From the NCBI GenBank assembly GCA_021324815.1, contig JAJPIJ010000011.1, positions 1 to 36,698 on the forward strand: a stretch of 36,698 nt of DNA, written 5' to 3'. The notes below the pieces were generated by a model. The model was not told where the DNA came from, searched no databases, and was given only the letters and a program-made list of their open reading frames with translations. The position numbers and the translations under genes are program-made. The stretch's first letter is position 1, and the number at the start of each line of letters is the position of its first letter. Of this stretch, positions 1-10,262 are shown piece after piece. The stretch is from Gammaproteobacteria bacterium. Lineage in GTDB: Bacteria; Pseudomonadota; Gammaproteobacteria; JAJPIJ01.

Positions 1-1076
1 ATGTGGCCCGGCATGCGCCCGGCCACCGGGTGGATCGCGAAGCGGACGTTGACGCCCCGGTCGCGCAGCAGCTTCGTGATTTCGTAAACGGTGTGCTGGG
101 CCTGCGCCACCGCCATGCCATAGCCGGGGACGATGATGACGTTCTTCGCCTCGCGCAGCAGCGCCGCGGTGTCCGCGGCGCTGATCGGAGACACCTCGCC
201 GGCCGGCTTGGCGCCGGCGGCGGCGGGCGCGCCGCCCTCGGTGCCGAAGCCGCCGGCGATGACGCTCAGGAAGTGCCGGTTCATGGCGCGGCACATGATG
301 TAGGACAGAATGGCGCCGCTGGAGCCGACCAGGGCGCCGACGACGATGAGCAGATCATTCGACAACATGAAGCCGGTGGCGGAGGCCGCCCAGCCGGAAT
401 AGCTGTTGAGCATGGACACCACGACCGGCATGTCGGCGCCGCCGATGGCCATGACCATGTGCACGCCGAAGGCGAGCGCGATGGCGGTCATGAGAATCAG
501 CGGCGGCAGGCCGCCTTCCACGTTGAGAAAGACCCTGCCGAGCAGGATCACTGCGATGAGACCGGCGAGATTGAGCCAGTGCCGGCCGGGCAGCAGCACG
601 GGCTTGCCGCTGATCTTGGCGGACAGCTTGCCGAAGGCGATCACCGATCCGGAGAAGGTCACCGCGCCGATCAAAACGCCGATGTAAATCTCCAGGATGT
701 GGATGGTCTTCTCGGCGCCGGTGAAATGCGCCGTCGGGTCGATGTAGTTGGCGTAGCCGACGAACACCGCCGCGAGGCCCACCAGGCTGTGCATCAGCGC
801 CACCAGCTCCGGCATTTGCGTCATCTTGACGACGCGCGCGGCGTAGACGCCGACGCTGCCGCCGGCCAGCATGGCGAGGATGATGCCGATGAGCGCCCCC
901 GCGCCGCCCTGGGCGACCCGCTGGCTCGACAGGGTGGCGAGGATGGCGATGGCCATGCCGATGATGCCGTAGAAATTGCCGCGGCGCGCGGTCTCCGGAT
1001 TGCTCAATCCGCCGAGGCTCAAAATGAACAATATGGTTGCGCCGATGTACGAGACAGTGACCAGTCCTTCCGACAT
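1..1076 (-). CDS. pntB: NAD(P) transhydrogenase subunit beta (partial, C-terminus outside window)
   Basis: Beta subunit of the proton-translocating transhydrogenase, which couples the proton gradient to hydride transfer from NADH to NADP in the inner membrane. The translation starts [18 protein letters not shown] and continues through successive hydrophobic membrane helices, including [20 protein letters not shown]. It ends at the window edge inside the NADP-binding domain III ([15 protein letters not shown], then [13 protein letters not shown]). About 358 residues are visible; E. coli PntB has 462, so roughly 100 C-terminal residues are missing. The ATG at 1074-1076 follows a GGGAG ribosome site and lies 16 bases after the pntA stop. 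Family assignment is secure. Confidence 0.96.
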   Translation of the reverse strand, partial: MSEGLVTVSYIGATILFILSLGGLSNPETARRGNFYGIIGMAIAILATLSSQRVAQGGAGALIGIILAMLAGGSVGVYAARVVKMTQMPELVALMHSLVGLAAVFVGYANYIDPTAHFTGAEKTIHILEIYIGVLIGAVTFSGSVIAFGKLSAKISGKPVLLPGRHWLNLAGLIAVILLGRVFLNVEGGLPPLILMTAIALAFGVHMVMAIGGADMPVVVSMLNSYSGWAASATGFMLSNDLLIVVGALVGSSGAILSYIMCRAMNRHFLSVIAGGFGTEGGAPAAAGAKPAGEVSPISAADTAALLREAKNVIIVPGYGMAVAQAQHTVYEITKLLRDRGVNVRFAIHPVAGRMPGH

Positions 1077-1092
1077 TTTTTTCTTCTCCCTG

Positions 1093-4015
<2,923 letters not shown>

Positions 4016-4103
4016 CTAGTGTAGCGCGGCTTCCCGTCAAACGCGATTGCAACGGTGCGACTCTCCATCGGACGGTCGGTCGATTCATGATTGCCTGCGA
4101 GTC

Positions 4104-4132
4104 TTGCGCCGGCAGGCCGATTCCATTATTCT
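4104..4132 (+). promoter_or_regulatory. Sigma70-like promoter of the fluoride operon
   Basis: A TTGCGC -35 box (4104-4109), a 17-base spacer and a TATTCT -10 box (4127-4132) predict transcription starting near 4139-4141. That is directly at the 5' edge of the fluoride riboswitch, which is what supports the call. The flanking stretches 3950-4103 and 4242-4390 hold nothing I can name; open frames there on both strands have no recognisable protein. Confidence 0.55.
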
Positions 4133-4141
4133 CAAGTTTAC

Positions 4142-4191
4142 GGGAGATGGCATTCCTCCTGGTAATAACCGCCGCAAGGCTGATGATGCCT
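4142..4191 (+). promoter_or_regulatory. Fluoride riboswitch (crcB motif)
   Basis: A short aptamer that binds fluoride through magnesium ions and turns on fluoride-export genes. It matches the family fold in order: stem GGAG (4143-4146) with CUCC (4156-4159); a loop holding GGCAU (4149-4153) that can form the pseudoknot with AUGCC (4186-4190); the conserved AAC before a small hairpin GCC-GCAA-GGC (4171-4180); then UGAUG just before the pseudoknot strand. It lies on the same strand as crcB1, about 230 bases upstream, and begins where the promoter predicts the transcript to start. Both the motif and the gene context support it. Confidence 0.93.
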
Positions 4192-4241
4192 GCTTGAATA
4201 TCCACCGGGGTGCAAGGCAGGCGGCATCCATGCCTCCCTTG
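4185..4241 (+). promoter_or_regulatory. Candidate riboswitch expression platform (mutually exclusive hairpins)
   Basis: GATGCC (4185-4190), TGC and TTG can pair with CAA (4213-4215), GCA (4217-4219) and GGCATC (4223-4228), with small bulges. This would use up the pseudoknot strand of the aptamer. Alternatively CAAGG.AGGC (4213-4222) pairs with GCCT.CCTTG (4232-4241). The two structures exclude each other, as expected for a switch. Neither is followed by a run of T, so this is not a standard intrinsic terminator. Rho-dependent or translational control is possible but not shown. Confidence 0.45.
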
Positions 4242-4390
4242 TGTCCCTTGACCGGGAATAACAGTGTGGCAGGCGCAAAGGTTGCGGCAAACATCACATC
4301 TCCGTCCGCGGCAATATTCGCGATGCGATCCATTAACAATCGCGGATTCGCCGTCGCAACACCTCTCGCTGGTCTGCATGAATCCTCCAA

Positions 4391-4405
4391 CGGCTTCAGA
4401 AGCCG
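4391..4405 (+). promoter_or_regulatory. Small hairpin just upstream of crcB1 start
   Basis: CGGCTT-CAG-AAGCCG is a perfect 6-bp stem ending 15 bases before the crcB1 ATG. The leader has no strong Shine-Dalgarno sequence; the best candidate is CCGGA at the hairpin's 3' edge. The hairpin could therefore influence ribosome access. Confidence 0.3.
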
Positions 4406-4420
4406 CCGGAACCACAACGT

Positions 4421-4822
4421 ATGAGTTTGGTTGACATCCTGGCCGTTGGCGTGGGAGCCATGCTGGGCGCATGGTTGCGCTGGTGGCTGGGAATGCTGCT
4501 GAACCCCGTCTTTCCCACGCTGCCGCCGGGGACCCTCGCCGCCAATCTCATCGGCGGATACGTCATCGGCCTCGCCGTGGGCGCCGTGGACATGGAACTG
4601 GGATTGCCGTCGCAGGCGAGGCTTTTTCTGATGACGGGCTTCTGCGGCGGATTGACGACGTTCTCCACATTTTCCGCCGAAACCTTCACCCTGATTTCGG
4701 AAGGTCAGCTCGCCTGGGCGCTCGGTGAAATTCTCCTGCATGTCTGCGGATCACTGCTGTCCACCGCGCTGGGATTTTTCAGCGTGAAACTCCTGCACCA
4801 TCTGATGGGAAACCCGCCATGA
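4421..4822 (+). CDS. crcB: Fluoride channel CrcB/Fluc, copy 1
   Basis: Inner-membrane fluoride-selective channel that lets toxic fluoride leave the cell. The protein has 133 residues and four hydrophobic helices, the usual size. Family landmarks are GAMLGAWLRWW (R20), GTLAANLIGGYVIG with the pore asparagine N42, and the canonical Phe-box TGFCGGLTTFSTFS with F81, S82, T83 and F84. Fluc channels are dual-topology dimers. The gene lies downstream of the fluoride riboswitch and overlaps the next gene by ATGA. A second, divergent copy lies 2 kb downstream, so a heterodimer is possible. Translation start is the only ATG consistent with the first helix. Confidence 0.96.
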   Translation: MSLVDILAVGVGAMLGAWLRWWLGMLLNPVFPTLPPGTLAANLIGGYVIGLAVGAVDMELGLPSQARLFLMTGFCGGLTTFSTFSAETFTLISEGQLAWALGEILLHVCGSLLSTALGFFSVKLLHHLMGNPP

Positions 4823-5223
4823 ATCAACCCCGACGCGATTGGAAAACACACGGCATGGAAGGCGTGTTTCTGCGCTTCATTCTCCATGAAAATCGCAAAC
4901 ACAAGGGCCGGCTGGTCTACGACTGGCTCCTGCTGAAGGCCAGGACGCTCGGCATTCACGGCGGATCGGCGTTCCACGGCATCGCCGGCTTCGGCCGCCA
5001 CGGCGTGCTGCACGAACAGCATTTCTGGGAGCTGGCCGGTGATCTGCCGGTCGAGGTGCGATTCATATGCAGCGAAAACGAGGCCAATAAACTGCTTGAT
5101 GCGGTCGAGGACGCCGGCCTCTCCCTGTTTTACGTGATTTCACCGGCACGGTACGGCGTGACCGGCGTGCAACAGACCGAACAGGCCGGGGCGATGCCGC
5201 CGGTCAAGGGGGAACCGCAATGA
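4819..5223 (+). CDS. DUF190 / COG1993 PII-like protein, copy 1
   Basis: A small cytoplasmic protein of the DUF190 family, which is annotated as PII-like and often found beside crcB; its molecular role is not established. The 134-residue protein shows the family pattern: an N-terminal strand (GVFLRFILHENRKHKGRL), the YDWLLLKARTLGIHGGSAF helix, the GIAGFGRHGVLH loop, LPVEVRFICSE, and a second helix. It overlaps crcB1 upstream and the antiporter gene downstream by ATGA, so all three are translationally coupled. By analogy with PII proteins gating transporters, it may bind or modulate CrcB. That is inference only. Confidence 0.85.
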   Translation: MNQPRRDWKTHGMEGVFLRFILHENRKHKGRLVYDWLLLKARTLGIHGGSAFHGIAGFGRHGVLHEQHFWELAGDLPVEVRFICSENEANKLLDAVEDAGLSLFYVISPARYGVTGVQQTEQAGAMPPVKGEPQ

Positions 5224-6446
5224 CCGAAATCTGGGCGCAGTCGGCATTGTGGGTGGGCCTGGCGCTCCTCGCAACGTTGCTGTCGATCTGGTTCCGGGTC
5301 GCCACCGCGCTGTCGGAAATTGTCGTGGGCACCGTGGCGCAACTGCTCATCGGCGCGCTCATCGGAACCACGCTGCGCGCCACCGATTCCCTGTGGGTCA
5401 AATATCTCTCGGGGACGGGCGCGATCGTGCTGACGTTTCTAGCCGGGGCCGAGCTTGACCCCGAGGTGTTCCGGCGCCAATGGAAGGAGGCCACCGTCAC
5501 GGGTTTGATCGGTTTTTTTGCGCCGTTCATCGGTTGCGCCGCCGGCGCCTACTGGCTGCTGGGATGGGAACGCGAGCCGAGCCTGCTTGCCGGGATCGCG
5601 ATGTCCACGACCTCGGTCGCGGTGGTGTACGCCGTGATGCTCGAATTCGGTCTGAACAAGACGGATTACGGCAAAACCGTGCTCGCCGCCTGTTTCATCA
5701 ACGATCTGGGGACCGTCATCGGTCTCGGTCTGATCTTTGCCCCTTTTACGTTCAAGACGCTGGTGTTCGTCGCCGGGATGGCCGCGGCGGCGCTGATACT
5801 CCCGTGGCTGACACCGCGCTTTTTCAAGCGCTATGGCGGCAGGCCGTCGGAGACGGAAGCCAAGTACCTGCTGCTCTGCCTGTTTGGTCTCGGCGCCCTG
5901 GCGGGCTGGGCCGACAGCGAAGCCGTGCTGCCCGCCTATCTCATCGGCATGGTGCTGGCGGGCACCGTGGGCAAGGATCACGCCCTGGTGCGCCGACTGC
6001 GCACGCTCACCTTCGGCCTGTTGACGCCGTTCTATTTCATCCGCGCCGGCTCGCTCGTTTCCATACCGGCGCTGATTGCCGCCCCCCTCGCCTTTGTGGC
6101 CATGCTGCTGGTAAAGATGGCGACAAAGTTCGCCGGCATCTACCCGGTCACCAAGACCTTCCGAGCCCCGCGGAAGGAGGGCTTCTATACGACGTTTCTG
6201 ATGTCCACCGGACTCACCTTCGGCACGATCTCCTCCCTTTTCGGACTGTCGCATGGAATAATCGATCAGGCGCAATATTCGGCCCTGGTCGCGGCGGTGG
6301 TGGGCAGCGCGGTCATCCCGACCCTGATTGCCAACACCTGGTTCCTCCCGCACCACCTGTTGCCCAGGGCGGGGGAGGACGAATGGGTGGAACCTGGCGT
6401 ATCATCACCGCCGGCGGGAAAAGCGGCGCGGACAGGCACGGGGTGA
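5220..6446 (+). CDS. CPA-superfamily cation:proton antiporter (Kef/Nha-like)
   Basis: A 408-residue membrane protein with about a dozen hydrophobic segments, resembling monovalent cation:proton antiporters of the CPA type. The helix carrying the likely ion site reads AACFINDLGTV, with N161-D162. In this superfamily an N-D pair is associated with electroneutral exchange and D-D with electrogenic exchange. The C-terminus after about residue 385 is a short polar tail without a TrkA-N domain, unlike full KefB/KefC. Antiporters of this sort are known associates of fluoride riboswitches, probably managing pH or ions when HF enters and dissociates. It starts at an ATGA overlap with the DUF190 gene. 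The transported cation cannot be read from sequence. Confidence 0.88.
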   Translation: MTEIWAQSALWVGLALLATLLSIWFRVATALSEIVVGTVAQLLIGALIGTTLRATDSLWVKYLSGTGAIVLTFLAGAELDPEVFRRQWKEATVTGLIGFFAPFIGCAAGAYWLLGWEREPSLLAGIAMSTTSVAVVYAVMLEFGLNKTDYGKTVLAACFINDLGTVIGLGLIFAPFTFKTLVFVAGMAAAALILPWLTPRFFKRYGGRPSETEAKYLLLCLFGLGALAGWADSEAVLPAYLIGMVLAGTVGKDHALVRRLRTLTFGLLTPFYFIRAGSLVSIPALIAAPLAFVAMLLVKMATKFAGIYPVTKTFRAPRKEGFYTTFLMSTGLTFGTISSLFGLSHGIIDQAQYSALVAAVVGSAVIPTLIANTWFLPHHLLPRAGEDEWVEPGVSSPPAGKAARTGTG

Positions 6447-6450
6447 AACC

Positions 6451-6867
6451 ATGTACAAAAAAATCCTGGTCGCCTACGACGGTTCCCAGTCGGGCAGGAA
6501 GGCGTTTGATACGGCGCTTGATCTCGCCGCCGCGCACGGCGCCGAGATTTATGTGGTGTCGGTGGTGAGAACGCTGGAAATCGCGGATGATGTCGAAACC
6601 GAGGCCGTCATCGAAAACTCGCGCTCATACCACACCGAGCAACTCGCGCCGCTCAGAGAGCTTATTTCGCAAAAGGGCCTCCAGGGACATTTCGAGGTTA
6701 CCGTGGGCCACCCGGCCGAACAGATTATCTACAGCGCAGACCGGCATAATGTGGATCTGATCGTCGTCGGACACACCGGCAGATCCAGATTCGCCCGCCT
6801 CCTGCTGGGCTCGGTGTCCGAGAACGTGGTGCGATATGCCAGCCGCCCGGTGATGGTGGTCCGATGA
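6451..6867 (+). CDS. Universal stress protein, UspA family
   Basis: A 138-residue single-domain Usp, a cytoplasmic nucleotide-binding stress protein. It starts MYKKILVAYDGSQSGRKAF, the classic first strand with its D-G-S. It has the ATP-type binding motif VVGHTGRSRFARLLLGSVSENVVRYA (G-x2-G-x9-G-S) and ends with the strand RPVMVVR. I chose the ATG at 6451 because it follows GGGGTG at the right distance and gives a typical Usp N-terminus; a longer frame exists upstream but overlaps the antiporter. Usp genes are recurring partners of fluoride riboswitches. Its role within this operon is unknown. Confidence 0.93.
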   Translation: MYKKILVAYDGSQSGRKAFDTALDLAAAHGAEIYVVSVVRTLEIADDVETEAVIENSRSYHTEQLAPLRELISQKGLQGHFEVTVGHPAEQIIYSADRHNVDLIVVGHTGRSRFARLLLGSVSENVVRYASRPVMVVR

Positions 6868-6890
6868 CACGCCGGCCTTGAGGACATTTC

Positions 6891-7265
6891 GTGAAGGACG
6901 TGATCTGGATCGCCGTGGGGGCGATCTTCGGCGCGAACCTGCGCTACGCCGTCAACCGCCTGGCGCTGAAACATCTTTCCGCGTCGATCCCCTACGGAAC
7001 CTTGATCGTCAACGTCACCGGTAGCTTCATTCTCGGCTTTTTTCTTGCCTGGACCTCCGAGCGCGTGATGGCGGACCCGCGCTGGCGCGCCCTGGTGGCA
7101 ATCGGTTTTTGCGGCGCCTATACGACTTATTCCAGTTACAGCTACGAGACGGTGGTGCTGCTGGAACAAGGCCATTATGGTCTCGCAACGATGAATTTTC
7201 TCGCCAACAATGTCCTGGCGCTCGCCGGCGTGGTTGCAGGCATGATTCTGGCACGAGCCCTCTGA
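6891..7265 (+). CDS. crcB: Fluoride channel CrcB/Fluc, copy 2, with Tyr-box
   Basis: Second Fluc-family channel, 124 residues with four hydrophobic helices. It has GAIFGANLRYAVNRL (R18), GTLIVNVTGSFILGFF with pore asparagine N41, and GFCGAYTTYSSYSYE where copy 1 and typical family members have TTFSTF. Both Phe-box residues are therefore tyrosines (Y80, Y83), and the threonine between them is serine (S82). The start is GTG at 6891, preceded by GAGG. It lies 23 bases after the Usp gene and almost touches the second DUF190 gene. It may be a fluoride channel with altered pore chemistry, a heterodimer partner of copy 1, or a channel for another anion. Family assignment is firm, exact function open. 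Confidence 0.92.
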   Translation: MKDVIWIAVGAIFGANLRYAVNRLALKHLSASIPYGTLIVNVTGSFILGFFLAWTSERVMADPRWRALVAIGFCGAYTTYSSYSYETVVLLEQGHYGLATMNFLANNVLALAGVVAGMILARAL

Positions 7266-7266
7266 C

Positions 7267-7590
7267 ATGAGCGGCGAATTCATCCGCGTTTCCGTGTATA
7301 TCAATGAGGCCGATGAATGGCGCCATCGACCGCTTCATCTTGAAGTTCTGCGGATGTTGCACGATCGCGGCGTCGCGGGCGGCACGGTCCTGCGCGCCGT
7401 CGCCGGATTCACCGCCAGGGGTGCGGTGGAAACCACGTCGCTGGTGGATGCCGGCGGCAAACTGCCCCTGGTCATCGAGTTCATCGACACCATGGAGAAA
7501 ATCGATCTCGTCATGCCCGAACTGAGAAAAATGGTCGGACGCCGGCTGATTGTGCACGAGCGGGTGCAGGTCGATGGTCCGGACGACTGA
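7267..7590 (+). CDS. DUF190 / COG1993 PII-like protein, copy 2
   Basis: A 107-residue DUF190 protein, closer to the family norm than copy 1. It has the first strand FIRVSVYINEADEW, helix LHLEVLRMLHDRGVAGGTVL, loop AVAGFTARGAVETT, and LPLVIEFIDTMEKIDLVMPEL, ending RRLIVHERVQV. The ATG at 7267 is one base after the crcB2 stop, so the pair is tightly coupled, mirroring crcB1 with the first DUF190 gene. It is the last gene of the fluoride operon; the next gene converges from the minus strand 16 bases away. No biochemical role is established for the family. Confidence 0.87.
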   Translation: MSGEFIRVSVYINEADEWRHRPLHLEVLRMLHDRGVAGGTVLRAVAGFTARGAVETTSLVDAGGKLPLVIEFIDTMEKIDLVMPELRKMVGRRLIVHERVQVDGPDD

Positions 7591-7606
7591 GGCGCCCGCT
7601 CCCGCT

Positions 7607-8083
7607 TCATGATCTCAGGCCGGCCGTCAGCCGCCCGGGATTCAGCAGCAAATCGAGCGCGGCATGGATTGATGGAGCGACAAGGCTGGCGGTGGTCACG
7701 GCCTGGCTGAAGGCGCCCTCGGCGCCGAGCACGCATATGGAAAGCGCCGCCGCGCGGAACATTTCCAGATCGTTGCGCCCGTTGCCGATGGCGACAACGC
7801 TGGAAGCGCCGAGCGTCCTGACCCGACGCGCCTTGTCGCGGCCATTGGCAATCACCGTGCAGGGAATCCCCGTTCGCCTGAGCGCCCGGCTTGCGGTTCC
7901 GAAGGTGTCCGCCGTCAACACCTCGATTGCCAGGATCTTCCGCAGCTTTTTCAATCTGCCCGCCACGCCACGAATCAGGCGGCCATCGCAGGCCAGCGTG
8001 CCGTTGAAATCCAGAACCAGATGACGCAAAAGCAACTCGCCCCGCCCTGGTATTTCAATATTCAGGCCGGTGCGATCAGTCAT
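7607..8083 (-). CDS. HAD-family soluble P-type-ATPase-like phosphatase
   Basis: A small cytoplasmic protein of 158 residues that resembles the isolated phosphorylation/hydrolase domain of P-type ATPases (COG4087-type). Motif I is [11 protein letters not shown] near residue 25, with the nucleophile aspartate followed by N rather than the D of most HAD phosphatases. Motif III/IV reads [13 protein letters not shown]. No transmembrane segment is apparent. The start codon lies inside the 3' end of rarA (8-base overlap), which suggests cotranscription with lolA and rarA. It converges with the fluoride operon. The substrate is unknown. Confidence 0.8.
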   Translation of the reverse strand: MTDRTGLNIEIPGRGELLLRHLVLDFNGTLACDGRLIRGVAGRLKKLRKILAIEVLTADTFGTASRALRRTGIPCTVIANGRDKARRVRTLGASSVVAIGNGRNDLEMFRAAALSICVLGAEGAFSQAVTTASLVAPSIHAALDLLLNPGRLTAGLRS

Positions 8084-9434
8084 GACCGCCGTCTTGCCCG
8101 CGGGTCGGACTCACCGAAATCGCCTTCGCGCCGCTTTTTCCACGCGCCGCCTCATCCAGGGCCCGCAACTGACGCAGCTTTTCGGCGATTCTGGCCTCCA
8201 GGCCGCGGTCGGTGGGCTCGTAATAGCGCCGGCCGCGCAACTTCTCCGGCAGGTAATTCTCGCCGGCGGCATAGGCGTCCTGTTCGTCATGGGCGTAGCG
8301 GTAATCCCTGCCGTAGCCGAGATTCTTCATGAGACGGGTCGGGGCGTTGCGCAGCTGCAGCGGCACCTCCAGCGAGCCCTGCTCCCGCGCATCGTGCATG
8401 GCGCCGTTGAAGGCGGCGTAGACGGCGTTGCTCTTGGCGCAGCAGGCGAGATACACCACCGCCTGCGCGATTGCGAGCTCCCCCTCCGGGCTGCCGAGGC
8501 GCTCATACGCGTCCCAGGCGTCCAGCGCGACGGCCAGGGCGCGCGGATCGGCGTTGCCGATGTCCTCCGCGGCGATGCGCACCGCGCGGCGGGCGACGTA
8601 CAGCGGATCGCAGCCGCCGTCGAGCATGCGCGCCAGCCAGTACAGGGCCGCGTCGGGGTTCGATCCCCGCACCGATTTGTGCAAAGCCGAGATCTGGTCG
8701 TAAAACGCCTCGCCGCCCTTGTCGAAGCGTCGCAGGCTGCCGCCGGTGATGACCTCGTCCAGCAGCGCTTCGTTGATTTCCCCGCCTTCCGAGAGCGACA
8801 TGGCGATTTCAAGATAAATCAGCGCGCGTCGCGCGTCGCCATCGGCGGCCTGCGCCAGCCTGTCACGGACACCCGGGGCCATGACCGCGCCCGTGGCCGC
8901 AAGCGCGGAATCGATGAGCATGCGCAGATGCGGCAACTCCAGGCTCTTCAGGACATAGACGCGCACCCGCGACAGCAGCGCGCTGTTCAGCTCAAAGGAG
9001 GGATTTTCCGTGGTGGCGCCGATGAAAATGATCGTGCCGTCCTCGATGTGCGGCAGGAAGGAATCCTGCTGGGACTTGTTGAAGCGGTGCGCCTCGTCGA
9101 TGAACAGAATCGTCCGCCTGCCCTGCTCCTCCTTGATCTTCCTAGCCTGATCGATGGCGGCGCGGATCTCCTTCACGCCGGAGAGAACCGCCGAGAGTTG
9201 CAGGAATTCGGCGTTGCTTTGGGCGGCGATCAAACGCGCCAGCGTGGTCTTGCCGGAGCCGGGCGGCCCCCAGAAGATCATGGAATGCACCTGGCCCGTT
9301 TCGATGGCCCGGCGCAGCGGCTTTCCCGGCGCCAGCAGGTGCTCCTGGCCGACGACCTCGTCGATGCGCCGCGGACGCAGTCGATCCGCCAGCGGGCGGA
9401 AATCAGGAGCCTTGATGCCGTCGGGTTTGTTCAA
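8076..9434 (-). CDS. rarA: Replication-associated recombination protein A (AAA+ ATPase)
   Basis: Cytoplasmic clamp-loader-like AAA+ ATPase of the RarA/MgsA/WRNIP1 family, acting at stalled replication forks. The 452-residue length is typical. Visible are the N-terminal [21 protein letters not shown], Walker [10 protein letters not shown] (56-64), Walker [10 protein letters not shown] (111-118), sensor 1 [12 protein letters not shown], and the C-terminal family domain with [22 protein letters not shown] and [12 protein letters not shown]. The start is TTG at 9432-9434, overlapping the lolA stop as TTGA. Gene order ftsK-lolA-rarA matches the conserved gammaproteobacterial arrangement. Confidence 0.97.
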   Translation of the reverse strand: MNKPDGIKAPDFRPLADRLRPRRIDEVVGQEHLLAPGKPLRRAIETGQVHSMIFWGPPGSGKTTLARLIAAQSNAEFLQLSAVLSGVKEIRAAIDQARKIKEEQGRRTILFIDEAHRFNKSQQDSFLPHIEDGTIIFIGATTENPSFELNSALLSRVRVYVLKSLELPHLRMLIDSALAATGAVMAPGVRDRLAQAADGDARRALIYLEIAMSLSEGGEINEALLDEVITGGSLRRFDKGGEAFYDQISALHKSVRGSNPDAALYWLARMLDGGCDPLYVARRAVRIAAEDIGNADPRALAVALDAWDAYERLGSPEGELAIAQAVVYLACCAKSNAVYAAFNGAMHDAREQGSLEVPLQLRNAPTRLMKNLGYGRDYRYAHDEQDAYAAGENYLPEKLRGRRYYEPTDRGLEARIAEKLRQLRALDEAARGKSGAKAISVSPTRGQDGGHD

Positions 9435-10078
9435 GGCCCGGGGGCGTCGCGGGGGCGACTCAAGTCGTTGACATCGACGCCCGCGGGCGGCGTGAACGTG
9501 AACTCCGTCGCATCGATGGCGGCGTTGCGCTGTTCGTCCTTGAATTTGAGACGCGTCACCTGGCCGAAATTGTCCGCCAGCTCCATCTCGCGCAGACTGG
9601 ACTTCTCAAAGCCGAGCTTGATGCCGGCGTAGTCATGGCTGGCGTCCTTGGGGATGAGTGAGATCCATTGCACGCCGTTTTTCTCGCCCAGCTCGGTGAT
9701 GGTGTACTTGTCGTCCACGTGCGCCTGGTTGCCTAGGATCAGCGCCGGCGCGCTGTTCAGCACCTTGTCGATGGGCCGGATGGTCACCTGCTCCAGGTCC
9801 TTGTCGTAAATCCAGACCTTCTGACCGTCGCCGATGATGGACTGTTCATAGGGTTTGGTGTACTCCCAGTGGAATTTGCCGGGACGCTCCAGATACACCG
9901 TCCCCTGCGAGGTCTCGCGGAGCTTGCCCTGCTCGTCGGTGACGGTCTGCTCGAATCGCGCCTTGAGCGTCTTGAAATCGGCGAGATAGTCATCCAGCGC
10001 CTTCCTCGCCTCGCCTGCCGCAACCGGCCGGGCCGCGAGCGCCAACACGGATAACACCATCACTTTCAATATCTTCAT
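9431..10078 (-). CDS. lolA: Outer-membrane lipoprotein carrier protein LolA
   Basis: Periplasmic chaperone that carries lipoproteins from LolCDE to the outer-membrane receptor LolB. The 215-residue translation starts [23 protein letters not shown], a Sec signal peptide with a likely cut near residue 22. The mature part has the LolA pattern: [55 protein letters not shown] and a C-terminal [14 protein letters not shown] longer in-frame start at 10237 exists, but the signal peptide fixes the start at 10078. The stop overlaps the rarA TTG start. Confidence 0.96.
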   Translation of the reverse strand: MKILKVMVLSVLALAARPVAAGEARKALDDYLADFKTLKARFEQTVTDEQGKLRETSQGTVYLERPGKFHWEYTKPYEQSIIGDGQKVWIYDKDLEQVTIRPIDKVLNSAPALILGNQAHVDDKYTITELGEKNGVQWISLIPKDASHDYAGIKLGFEKSSLREMELADNFGQVTRLKFKDEQRNAAIDATEFTFTPPAGVDVNDLSRPRDAPGP

Positions 10079-10185
10079 TGCGTTGGATCGCAAACGCTTG
10101 TTTTCAATTGACCCATGGATATGGCCGTGGTTCTGAATCATCGCATGTTCGCAAGAACGCAACAAACACATGAGAACCGGGGGAT

Positions 10186-10214
10186 TTGCAGGACCTGGCC
10201 AATCAGTCAATACT
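10186..10214 (+). promoter_or_regulatory. Candidate sigma70 promoter for the DUF2238 gene
   Basis: TTGCAG (10186-10191), 17 bases, then AATACT (10209-10214), placed about 50 bases before the DUF2238 start in the only gap available to it. Boxes are imperfect. Confidence 0.35.
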
Positions 10215-10262
10215 GATATGAGTCGTTTGACAAGCAAAAGAAGCCGCCCTTGAGTCAGGAAT

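Noticed and set aside
4213-4241. Intrinsic terminator within the riboswitch leader
   Set aside because: The hairpin is good, but it is followed by TGTCCC, not a T-run, so I list it only as part of a possible platform.
10079-10237. Longer lolA start at 10237
   Set aside because: It would bury the signal peptide 53 residues inside the protein.
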